From Galliscardovia ingluviei (lineage in GTDB: Bacteria; Actinomycetota; Actinomycetes; Actinomycetales; Bifidobacteriaceae), in the NCBI RefSeq assembly GCF_014635685.1, contig NZ_BMDH01000007.1, positions 1 to 64,000 on the forward strand: 64,000 nt of DNA. Reading direction: 5' to 3'. Shown in pieces: positions 48,189 to 56,437 of the stretch (position 1 is the first letter of the stretch; each line of letters starts with the position of its first letter). The position numbers and the translations under genes are program-made. The notes under the pieces were generated by a model. The model was given only the letters and a program-made list of their open reading frames with translations. It was not told where the DNA came from and did not search any database.

Positions 48189-50642
48189 TTAGGCAAGTGG
48201 ACCAGTGTGCCAAATGCGCTCCAAATAGTCCTCAATAGAACGATCAGAGCTGAAGTAGCCGCTATTAGCCACATTCAAAATAGCGCGACGGTTCCATTCC
48301 ATCTGATCCTGATACAGATCTTCAATCTCAGACTGAATATCAGCATACGTACTGAAATCAGCCAAAGTCATGAAGTAATCCTTGGTCAACCAGTCAGCAA
48401 CCAGTGGAGCATACGTATTACGATCGCCATTGGAGAAGGTGCCGTTAGAAACCATGTCAATAGCCTGCTTCAAACGAGGATCAGCCTCATAATATGCAGC
48501 TGGGCTATATCCCTTAGCATACAGCGCTTCTACCTCATCAACAGTCATGCCGAAGAGGAAGAAGTTTTCTGCACCTACGCGCTCACGAATCTCAACGTTA
48601 GCGCCATCCAAAGTACCTACTGTTAATGCGCCGTTCAAAGCAAACTTCATATTACCGGTACCGGAAGCTTCCTTACCAGCCTGAGAAATCTGCTCATCCA
48701 ACTCGGTTGCAGGAATCAAATGCTGAGCCAAACGAATATTGTAATTTTCTGGGAAGTGTACAGCCAACTTGCCCTGTACGTCTGGATCATTGTTGATAAC
48801 GCGAGCAACATTGTTAATCAACTGAATAGTCAGCTTTGCCATGTAGTAGCCAGGAGCTGCCTTTGCACCAAAGAAAATAGTGCGAGGCAATACGTCATCT
48901 GCAGAAACAGTGCCATTCTTAATCGCAGCATAGCGAGAAATTACAGCCAGAATCTTCAATGACTGACGCTTGTACTCGTGCAAACGCTTGACCATGGTGT
49001 TGAACATAGTGTCAGGGTTTACCTCAAAACCGTAGTGTTCCTTAGCAAAGTTGGCAAATGCTACCTTGTTATCGCGCTTGACCTGAGCAAACTTGCGTAC
49101 AAACTCATCATCCTGTGCCAAAGGAGCAAGACCCTGCAACAGCTCCAAATCGCTCAACCAGCGATCGGTGCCCAAGCCTTCGGTAATCAATGCAGAAAGG
49201 CGTGGGTTGGCAAGGCGCATGAAACGGCGAGGGGTAACACCGTTTGTCACATTGGTGAACTTATCTGGGTAGTGCTCAGAGAAGTCACGCAGTGTCATAT
49301 CCTTCAACAGCTGAGAATGCAACTCAGCCACGCCATTGACATGAGAGCCGCCAACGGTTGCCAAGTATGCCATACGAACCTGAGGATTGTCACCTGCAGT
49401 TACAATGCGCATACGATCAATCTGAGCATCATCACTGCCGGATTCCTTCAATTCATCAACAAAACGATCATTGATACCGCGAATAATTTCCATATGGCGA
49501 GGCAGCAAATCACCAATTAAACCAGCTGACCACACTTCCAAAGCCTCTGGCAGCAAGGTGTGGCAAGTGTAGTTGAAAGTGCGGGTGGTGATAGACCAAG
49601 CAGTATCCCAATCGTAGTCGTACTCATCCATCAGCACGCGCATCAATTCTGGGATACCAATCACAGGATGCGTATCATTGAGCTGGAAGCAGATCTTATC
49701 TGGGAATGTTGTCAGATCTGGCTTGCTTTCACCTGGGTAGAATACGCGAATCGCATCTGCAATAGAAGCAGCAACAAAGAAGTACTGCTGTTCAAGACGC
49801 AAACGCTTACCCTGTGGTGTGGAATCTTCTGGGTACAGAATCTTAGTAATATTTTCAGCTTCAACCTGTGGCACGACTGCACCCATGTAATCAGAACGGT
49901 TGAATGCTGCTAAATCAAACTCGTCGAAGGAACGTGCAGTCCACAAACGCAGTGTGTTTACACGACCTGACTTGTAGCCTGGAACCATGTAATCTACTGG
50001 CACTGCACGTACTGCCCAATCTGGCTTCCACACGCGCTTGCCATCAACCTCTTCTACGCTACCGCCAAAGTTCACAGTCTGGGAACGATTGTAGTCGATA
50101 TGACCCCATGGCTCATCATTGTTAATCCAGTAATCTGGACGCTCAACCTGACGACCTTCTTCATCAAATTCTTGACGGAAAATACCATACTTGTACTGGA
50201 TGCCGTAGCCGAATGCTGGAACGCCAATAGACGCAAGCGAATCAATAAAGCATGCAGCCAAACGACCCAAACCACCATTACCAAGGCCTGGCTCTACTTC
50301 TGCATCAATAACAGCATTTGGCTCATGTCCGAGGGCACGAACTGCATCATCAAAAGTCTCTAACATACCGAGGTTAAGCAATGCATTACGCAATTGCTTA
50401 CCCATCAAAAACTCAGCAGAGAGGTAGCCAACAGCCTTGGTAGAGCCTTGTACCATGTCACGCTGAGTGGTCATCCATGAATCCATCAGGTGCTTACGTA
50501 CTGCAAGGGATGCTGCAACATAAATATCGGCATCGGTGGCAAGGTCTGTTGTGACCCCTTGTGTGTATGTGAGTTGCTCTTTGATCTCATCGGTGAACTG
50601 CTCAACACTGACAGGAGTGTGTGGAGCTGTCTGTTCGGTCAT
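48189..50642 (-). CDS. glgP: Glycogen/maltodextrin phosphorylase
   Basis: 817 residues, the usual GT35 length. It cleaves alpha-1,4-glucan with phosphate to glucose 1-phosphate. N-terminal landmarks are STKAVGYLSAEFLMGKQL, and GLGNGGLGRLAACFIDSLAS. The PLP-binding Lys lies in EASGTGNMKFALNG, followed by LTVGTLDGANVEI. ATG 50642 (MTEQTAPH) is taken as the start; the frame is open 23 codons further. It is divergent from the SCP2-like gene, with a LacI-type palindrome about 90 bp upstream of the start. Confidence 0.94.
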   Translation of the reverse strand: MTEQTAPHTPVSVEQFTDEIKEQLTYTQGVTTDLATDADIYVAASLAVRKHLMDSWMTTQRDMVQGSTKAVGYLSAEFLMGKQLRNALLNLGMLETFDDAVRALGHEPNAVIDAEVEPGLGNGGLGRLAACFIDSLASIGVPAFGYGIQYKYGIFRQEFDEEGRQVERPDYWINNDEPWGHIDYNRSQTVNFGGSVEEVDGKRVWKPDWAVRAVPVDYMVPGYKSGRVNTLRLWTARSFDEFDLAAFNRSDYMGAVVPQVEAENITKILYPEDSTPQGKRLRLEQQYFFVAASIADAIRVFYPGESKPDLTTFPDKICFQLNDTHPVIGIPELMRVLMDEYDYDWDTAWSITTRTFNYTCHTLLPEALEVWSAGLIGDLLPRHMEIIRGINDRFVDELKESGSDDAQIDRMRIVTAGDNPQVRMAYLATVGGSHVNGVAELHSQLLKDMTLRDFSEHYPDKFTNVTNGVTPRRFMRLANPRLSALITEGLGTDRWLSDLELLQGLAPLAQDDEFVRKFAQVKRDNKVAFANFAKEHYGFEVNPDTMFNTMVKRLHEYKRQSLKILAVISRYAAIKNGTVSADDVLPRTIFFGAKAAPGYYMAKLTIQLINNVARVINNDPDVQGKLAVHFPENYNIRLAQHLIPATELDEQISQAGKEASGTGNMKFALNGALTVGTLDGANVEIRERVGAENFFLFGMTVDEVEALYAKGYSPAAYYEADPRLKQAIDMVSNGTFSNGDRNTYAPLVADWLTKDYFMTLADFSTYADIQSEIEDLYQDQMEWNRRAILNVANSGYFSSDRSIEDYLERIWHTGPLA

Positions 50643-50732
50643 AGCAATACTCTTTCTCTTGGGAATTCCAATAAACAGTCCCCAATTTAGACAGGGAACT
50701 CCGCATTCCATTATGCGCTATTCCCACGTCAA

Positions 50733-50748
50733 TTGCGAACGTTTGCAA
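50733..50748. promoter_or_regulatory. LacI-family-type operator between glgP and the SCP2-like gene
   Basis: TTGCGAACGTTTGCAA is a 16-bp inverted repeat with one imperfect pair around AACGTT, the core common to LacI-family sugar regulators. It lies 91 bp upstream of the glgP start and 33 bp upstream of the SCP2-like gene. TTGCAA within it could also be the -35 of the rightward promoter. Confidence 0.6.
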
Positions 50749-50765
50749 TAACAATACCAGATACG

Positions 50766-50779
50766 TGTACAATTGTACA
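50766..50779. promoter_or_regulatory. 14-bp perfect palindrome over the presumed -10, leaderless start
   Basis: TGTACAATTGTACA ends one base before ATG 50781. Its TACAAT is placed like a -10 box 7 bp before the start codon, which would give a transcript beginning at or next to the ATG. A protein bound here would block the promoter. Confidence 0.5.
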
Positions 50780-50780
50780 A

Positions 50781-51173
50781 ATGGCAGTGCTACTTAACAA
50801 GGATATCCCACATAGCAAACGTTGCTGGCAAGAATGGAAAGAGACAGCCTCTACATCTCCTGATCAGCTCGACCAGCTCCCGCGCAGCACATGGGCTATG
50901 GCAGTGCGGTACACGTTGTGGCTGTTAGAACGCAAAGCTCCGGGTCCTGGCGTAGAAGTGCGCGTAGCACCTTGGGGTGCTGTGAAAATTCTTGAAGGAC
51001 CTGCATCAGACCCACATAATCTCACACCACCAGATGTTATTGAACTCGAACCGCGCGTCTGGCTTGAGCTTGCTGCTGGTATAACAACTTGGCAAGCAGA
51101 ACGTGAAAAAGGCAATATTACAGCCGTTGGCGAGCGCGATGATTTAAGCGAACTTTTGCCATTAGCAGACTAG
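50781..51173 (+). CDS. SCP2/sterol carrier-like family protein
   Basis: 130 residues, resembling the small actinobacterial proteins annotated as sterol carrier family. The segment WAMAVRYTLWLLERKAPGPGVEVRVAPWGAVKILEGP and LEPRVWLELAAGITTW are the recognisable parts. The function in bacteria is unknown. No ribosome binding site precedes ATG 50781, which follows directly on a TACAAT box, so translation is probably leaderless; the frame is open 16 codons further up. Divergent from glgP. Confidence 0.68.
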   Translation: MAVLLNKDIPHSKRCWQEWKETASTSPDQLDQLPRSTWAMAVRYTLWLLERKAPGPGVEVRVAPWGAVKILEGPASDPHNLTPPDVIELEPRVWLELAAGITTWQAEREKGNITAVGERDDLSELLPLAD

Positions 51174-51345
51174 TTACTGGTCCTGAGTAGCAGTTTTTTA
51201 GGCGAGAATGCAGAAGGAGAACCAGTAAATGGTCTAGGGTATGCATTGAAGAGCCGTTTTTGTATAAGCAGAACCAGCTACTAGTCCAGAACATACAGAC
51301 ACAGCATATATACATACAGACGTAGCACACATAAGAGCTACATAC

Positions 51346-51412
51346 GAAAATATCCGCTCAGACACACAAGCTATTACACATGTAACTGAAACTTGCGCAT
51401 ATGAGCGGATAT
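51346..51412 (-). terminator. Long-loop terminator after the DUF3073 gene
   Basis: ATATCCGCTCA (51350-51360) pairs perfectly with TGAGCGGATAT (51402-51412) over 11 bp. On the minus strand the stem runs into TTTTCG. The 41-nt loop is unusually long for an intrinsic terminator and might fold further. It lies 38 nt after the DUF3073 stop. Confidence 0.6.
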
Positions 51413-51449
51413 ATCACGAATTAATTACTCAGATTGCTCTGAAATACCG

Positions 51450-51812
51450 TTACTCTTCCGAAGCCTTATGAATATGCTCTAACGCAGACTTGCGCAATGC
51501 ACTTGGCATAGGCATAGGAATTTTTCGAGGAGTAGAAGTAGACGCTGCTGGTGCTGACTCTGCCTTTTTTGCAGCTTCTGCAGCCCACTGCGCGTATTCG
51601 TCAAGCTCATCAGTTGAGACTTGGTCAGCTACCGATTCCACACCCTCATCTTGGTGAGTATCAACCGTAGCAAATGGATCAGCAGCTGATGGCGTTACCT
51701 CATCTTGACTGGAGAGCTCTTTTGCTAACTCATCATAGTCAGTATCCGTAGTGAGGTACTTGAGTTTACGAGCAATGCGCGTCTGCTTTGCCTTCTGACG
51801 TCCGCGGCCCAT
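51450..51812 (-). CDS. DUF3073 family protein
   Basis: 120 residues. The N-terminus MGRGRQKAKQTRIARKLKYL followed by TDTDYDELAKEL is the DUF3073 signature; a second conserved patch is DELDEYAQWA. The middle is acidic and low complexity, the C-terminus Pro/Met-rich (PRKIPMPMPSALRK). Restricted to actinobacteria; function unknown. The basic start suggests nucleic-acid or ribosome contact (inference). GAAGGGGGTC precedes the ATG. Confidence 0.85.
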   Translation of the reverse strand: MGRGRQKAKQTRIARKLKYLTTDTDYDELAKELSSQDEVTPSAADPFATVDTHQDEGVESVADQVSTDELDEYAQWAAEAAKKAESAPAASTSTPRKIPMPMPSALRKSALEHIHKASEE

Positions 51813-51962
51813 CTGACCCCCTTCGCCAGCTTATATGCCCACTGGCAACATGTGTCCTATTTCATCACAATAGAGAGTACCACTACTTAGGGTATGTCGC
51901 CTCACACTTTTACGATGAGAGCATTATTTTTCAAAAAATTTCAACATATGGATTGGTGTGCT

Positions 51963-53054
51963 ATGGCGGAAGAACAGCAGCTAACCGCAGCAGGTAATGA
52001 AATCAGCGCGAGCTTCCTTGCGGCGCGTCGTCGCAGTGAAAACACGATGGCTGCTCTTGAAAAAGACCCAAGTAAATTTACAATGCTCACCGGCGATCGC
52101 CCTACTGGAAGATTGCATTTAGGACATTATTTTGGCTCTATCCGTGAGCGTGTCGCCATGCAAAACCGCGGCGTGAATACCAACATCATTATTGCGGATT
52201 ATCAAGTAATTACTGACCGTGATACTACAGAGCATATTCAAGACAATGTGCTCAATTTGGTACTTGATTACTTGGCTGCTGGCATTGATCCTGAGCGAAC
52301 GATGATATTCACACATTCTGCAGTTCCTCAGGAAAATCAGCTTATGCTGCCATTCTTGTCTTTGGTTACTGAAGCTGAATTACACCGCAATCCAACAGTA
52401 AAAGCAGAAATGGAAGCAAGTGGACATGCGCTTACTGGCTTGCTGTTGACATACCCTGTGCATCAGGCATGTGACATTCTGTTCTGCAAGGCAAATGTGG
52501 TTCCAATTGGTAAAGATAACCTTCCACATATTGAGATTACTCGTACTATTGCACGTCGCTTTAACGAACGATATGCCAAAAAGGACCCTGTATTCCCAGA
52601 ACCAGCCGCCATTCTCTCCGAAGCGGCAGAAATTCCTGGACTTGATGGACGCAAAATGAGCAAGTCCTACGGTAACTCCATTATGCTTGGCGCAACTGCG
52701 GAAGAAACAGCAAAACTGATTCGCAAGAGCAAAACTGATGGCGAGCGCCGCATTACCTTCGATCCAGTACATCGCCCTGAGGTATCTGCACTGCTTACCA
52801 CTGCAGGATTAGTCACCGACCGCAATCCAGAAGATATTGCCGCTGAAATTGGTGATGCTGGTGCTGGCGCTCTCAAGCAGTACGTCACACAGTCAGTGAA
52901 TGAATTCTTAGCACCACACCGCGAACGCCGCGCAGAACTGGCACAAGATATGGATACTATTCGCGATATTTTGCATGACGGCAATAAGCGTGCACGCGAA
53001 ATTGCTGAACAGACACTTGATGAAGTGCGCGAAGCTATGGGAATGAAGTACTGA
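51963..53054 (+). CDS. trpS: Tryptophanyl-tRNA synthetase
   Basis: 363 residues from ATG 51963. Class I motifs are DRPTGRLHLGHYFGS (HIGH-type) and LDGRKMSKSYGNSI (KMSKS). It charges tRNA-Trp. In-frame ATG codons lie at 51894 and 51948, but none of the candidates has a strong ribosome binding site; 51963 is chosen by comparison with family length. The stop overlaps the next start (TGATG). Confidence 0.93.
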   Translation: MAEEQQLTAAGNEISASFLAARRRSENTMAALEKDPSKFTMLTGDRPTGRLHLGHYFGSIRERVAMQNRGVNTNIIIADYQVITDRDTTEHIQDNVLNLVLDYLAAGIDPERTMIFTHSAVPQENQLMLPFLSLVTEAELHRNPTVKAEMEASGHALTGLLLTYPVHQACDILFCKANVVPIGKDNLPHIEITRTIARRFNERYAKKDPVFPEPAAILSEAAEIPGLDGRKMSKSYGNSIMLGATAEETAKLIRKSKTDGERRITFDPVHRPEVSALLTTAGLVTDRNPEDIAAEIGDAGAGALKQYVTQSVNEFLAPHRERRAELAQDMDTIRDILHDGNKRAREIAEQTLDEVREAMGMKY

Positions 53055-54064
53055 TGTTTGAAGCAACTACACACTACACACCAGCAGCAGACCGCTACGA
53101 TACGATGACCTTTAATCGCTGTGGCAATAGTGGTCTGCTACTACCTGCAGTCAGCCTCGGTTTTTGGCATAATTTTGGTGATCACACACCAATAGAAACC
53201 ATGAAAAACCTGATGTTTACTGCGTTTGATCATGGTATTACTCATTTTGATTTGGCAAATAACTATGGTCCAGAGCCAGGGTCTGCTGAACGCCATGCCG
53301 GCATGATTTTACGCCAGCATTTTGCAGCACACCGCGATGAACTGATTATCAGCACGAAAGCTGGATATGAAATGTGGCAAGGTCCTTATGGCGATTGGGG
53401 TAGCCGCAAATATTTGCTGGCTTCGCTCGATCAAAGTTTGCAGCGGCTTGGTCTTCCGTACGTCGATATTTTTTATCACCATCGCATGGATCCTCATACT
53501 CCGTTAGAGGAGACTATGGGAGCATTGGCGCAAGCTGTACACAGCGGTAAGGCGCTATATGTTGGATTGTCAAATTATGACGGCGACACCCTACGTCAAG
53601 CTACTGCGATATTAGATGAATTGCATGTGCCATTTGTGATTAACCAAAATCGCTACAATATGATGGATCGTGCAGTAGAGAGCAATGGATTGAAGCAAAC
53701 AGCACATGAGCTGGGTAAGGGGTTGATTACTTTTAGTCCGCTTGCACAGGGGCTACTCACCGACCGCTACTTACACGGCATTCCTGCAGATAGTCGCATA
53801 TCAACAGACGGTAGATTCTTGCACAAACAGCAGCTAACCGACGAGTTGCTGCACACTATCCGCGAGCTTAATAGTATTGCTCAGCAGCGTGGGCAAAGTC
53901 TTGCACAAATGGCGTTGGCTTGGCTACTGCATGACGGCATGGTAACTTCTGTGCTTATTGGTGCGTCTAAACCAGAGCAAATTCTTGATAATATCGCGGC
54001 GCTGAGCAATACCACTTTTACTCAAGAAGAGCTTACACGTATTGATGCGCTTACTGCGCAGTGA
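53054..54064 (+). CDS. Aldo/keto reductase (YghZ/Gpr-like)
   Basis: 336 residues. The AKR tetrad is visible: Asp and Tyr in HFDLANNYGPEPGSAE, Lys in ISTKAGYEMW, and His in DIFYHHRMD. GLSNY follows, and the C-terminal NADPH region includes LIGASKPEQI. The WHNFGDHTP and GPYGDWGSRKYL segments resemble the L-glyceraldehyde 3-phosphate reductase group. Translationally coupled to trpS, probably by chance of operon structure. Confidence 0.9.
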   Translation: MFEATTHYTPAADRYDTMTFNRCGNSGLLLPAVSLGFWHNFGDHTPIETMKNLMFTAFDHGITHFDLANNYGPEPGSAERHAGMILRQHFAAHRDELIISTKAGYEMWQGPYGDWGSRKYLLASLDQSLQRLGLPYVDIFYHHRMDPHTPLEETMGALAQAVHSGKALYVGLSNYDGDTLRQATAILDELHVPFVINQNRYNMMDRAVESNGLKQTAHELGKGLITFSPLAQGLLTDRYLHGIPADSRISTDGRFLHKQQLTDELLHTIRELNSIAQQRGQSLAQMALAWLLHDGMVTSVLIGASKPEQILDNIAALSNTTFTQEELTRIDALTAQ

Positions 54065-54195
54065 ATTCGTAGGTTAGCTTTATGGAGAGAACAGCCTTGT
54101 AGAAAGGCTGACAGTGTATAAGGCTGATCCCGTTAGTGAGTTAGCTTCACAAACGCGCTTATTTGGCATCCGTATGCTCAATTGTTCTCCGTTAT

Positions 54196-54225
54196 GCCCG
54201 TGTTTACTTGGTGGACACGGGCTTT
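54196..54225 (+). terminator. Intrinsic terminator after the aldo/keto reductase gene
   Basis: GCCCGTGT (54196-54203) pairs with ACACGGGC (54215-54222), followed by TTTC. A weaker hairpin (AGCCTT/AAGGCT, near 54092-54108) precedes it. The gap 54065-54335 between convergent genes holds nothing else I recognise. Confidence 0.65.
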
Positions 54226-54335
54226 CGCATATTCCAGCGGCTATTGCAATAGCAGTGCACAACTATCAGGAAGTAGTTATTGCAGTAAGTTATTGCAGTT
54301 ATGCAGCAATTTCAGGTACACGCAGTTACATGCAG

Positions 54336-56285
54336 CTATATGTCATAGCGCCAGTTTTTATCTGTTACTACTCGCGCCATAGCAAGCCCAATTGGTAGGC
54401 AAACAATTACCATAAACGCTCTAAATGCCCAATCCAAAGCAAGTTGAGTATCAAACTGCCCTAAATAGAACATGGCGCGGTACATATACAAACCCGGAAC
54501 CATAATCACAATCGAAGGAACAGTTAAACAAATTCGTGGATATCCCAAATGCGGGGCTAACCAACCACGCCGCACAGCAATACGCCAACCAGCTGCCAGC
54601 AATCCGGCAAGAAATGCACCAAGAAAAGCCGCTGCTTCTGCAGGGACACCTGCATCGGAAATTTCCAAGCGCAACGTATCAGTAATTGCGCCAATAACCG
54701 CGGCAACCAAACACATACGTTGTGGGGAATTAAATAATACAGAGAAGCCCCACACGCCGACGCCTGCAAAGAAGAATCGCAGTACTGCATTTATCCACGG
54801 ATTTAACCCCAATGGTTCAAAACCTTGTGGATTAAGATGCACCATGCGCGCCACAGCCCAACCTGCTAACGTTGCCATCAAAATAATAGAAAGCGCATAC
54901 GTGAGACGCTGTATACCAGACGGGAAATCAATCTTGGCAATATCCAAGCCGCCCGTCACCAGAGGAAAACCAGGAATAACAAACAGCATTGCACCGATAT
55001 ATGCCGTATCATGCGCTAAAGCGATTGGATCGACAAGACCAATAATGCGCAGCGTGCCAGTACAAGCAAGAGCTGCGACTGCCACTGCCATAAACGTAAC
55101 AAAAAACTGATTAAGATGATGTGCAAATAATTTGCGACGTAACCAGTGACCAAGGCCTGCACCTACAAAAGCACCAGTCATATCATAAGGACCGCCACCA
55201 AGGAGAAAAACGAAGGCCGCACAAGCACAAGCCGCAGCAAAACCAGCAAACACAGGCGAATACAATGGTTTGCGATGTTCAATCATATCGAGGCGCTCAT
55301 GAGCTTGGCGCACGGTAATTGGCTTAAAATCAGGGTGTGAAGGCAGTTTCGCGTCCGCTCCAACATGGTCGAAATGTGCAGCATACTTACCTTTTGGCGG
55401 TTGATGTACTTTGCGCGACACCGCGGAGGAAGCAACAGTGCCAGTACAAGCAGAAGAAGCTGGAGAAGCCAGAGAAGCTGGAGAATCAGCGTCTTTAGAA
55501 GACACTGCCATAGCTTGGGCAATAGGATCACGCTTATCAATTTCACGTTGCCTTGCAATCTCATCAAGGCGTTCCTGAGGAGTAGTCGCCTGCGTCTGTT
55601 GTACAGGAATATGCGCAACTGGCTGGCTAGGCTTATCAGACTGCTCACCAAGCAGTTCTTGCTCCTGCCCTGACATTTGCTTGGCAATTTGTGCACTCAA
55701 TTGGGAAGCATCTTTCACATCATCGCATAAATACTCCACAAGCTGATCAGAGACCACTGCCCCATGCGAATGATACACAGCAGAATGCCCCAAATTAACG
55801 CTTAACCAATCAGCAAAATGTTCAAGTAACCAAATTCGCTCAGTATTGACACCAGTTGTCGGCAAATCAACTACTTCTGTAATACGGTTCTGCCCGTCAG
55901 TACAAGAGGCTTCAATATCCGTCAAATTTACATCTGAGCGCACATGCACACCCAGCGGATATGCCACGCGATGCATCATTTCACGCACACGGAAACTACC
56001 TGTACCAGCTGCCAAATCCAGCATACCTACGCGCACAATCACGCTTGCTTTTGCCGCAATACCCGCGTCAATAATTGGTTTATCAAAATCCCGCTCAATG
56101 TCTTCCATATCAAGAGGAATGGCATGCGAGTGAAATTTTGTTACCTGCCCTGCACCAGCAGGTTCATTATTGCGAGTTGCTGCCTTATGTAATGCAGACT
56201 GCATTTTGGAACGTATTGTCGAGACAAAACTTGGTATAGGCACGAGCACTAACCTAGCGCACCGTGCGAACGAAATGTTCACCAA
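54336..56285 (-). CDS. ThrE-family threonine/serine exporter
   Basis: 649 residues. The N-terminal DUF1212-type domain (VIVRVGMLDLAAGTGSFRVREMMHRVAYPLG, then LLEHFADWLSVNLGHSA) is followed by a polar, Gln-rich linker (about residues 190-330) and about ten membrane segments. This is the ThrE layout known from Corynebacterium, with a longer linker than usual. It would export threonine, serine or related small molecules by a proton-linked mechanism. The true start is uncertain: GTG 56285 or ATG 56204 (MQSALHKAAT); neither has a good ribosome binding site. Confidence 0.82.
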   Translation of the reverse strand: MVNISFARCARLVLVPIPSFVSTIRSKMQSALHKAATRNNEPAGAGQVTKFHSHAIPLDMEDIERDFDKPIIDAGIAAKASVIVRVGMLDLAAGTGSFRVREMMHRVAYPLGVHVRSDVNLTDIEASCTDGQNRITEVVDLPTTGVNTERIWLLEHFADWLSVNLGHSAVYHSHGAVVSDQLVEYLCDDVKDASQLSAQIAKQMSGQEQELLGEQSDKPSQPVAHIPVQQTQATTPQERLDEIARQREIDKRDPIAQAMAVSSKDADSPASLASPASSACTGTVASSAVSRKVHQPPKGKYAAHFDHVGADAKLPSHPDFKPITVRQAHERLDMIEHRKPLYSPVFAGFAAACACAAFVFLLGGGPYDMTGAFVGAGLGHWLRRKLFAHHLNQFFVTFMAVAVAALACTGTLRIIGLVDPIALAHDTAYIGAMLFVIPGFPLVTGGLDIAKIDFPSGIQRLTYALSIILMATLAGWAVARMVHLNPQGFEPLGLNPWINAVLRFFFAGVGVWGFSVLFNSPQRMCLVAAVIGAITDTLRLEISDAGVPAEAAAFLGAFLAGLLAAGWRIAVRRGWLAPHLGYPRICLTVPSIVIMVPGLYMYRAMFYLGQFDTQLALDWAFRAFMVIVCLPIGLAMARVVTDKNWRYDI

Positions 56286-56437
56286 ATGAACGGCCGACCC
56301 TCACCTGACCTTGCAAAGGTTTACAATAAATCTTGCGTCTGTACCGGCTTTGGGTTTGGAACGGTCGGCATCAATAACTGCGGAGGAGCCGCAGAACGCC
56401 GATAGACGAACAACCGGAACATGGCTAAGGAGGTCTC

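Noticed and set aside
50816-50830. AGCAAACGTTGCT, resembling the LacI-type site, inside the SCP2-like gene
   Set aside because: Coding position and short arms; probably chance.
51174-51228. Inverted repeat TTACTGGT/ACCAGTAA after the SCP2-like gene
   Set aside because: 8-bp arms separated by about 40 nt without a T tract. Too weak to call a terminator.
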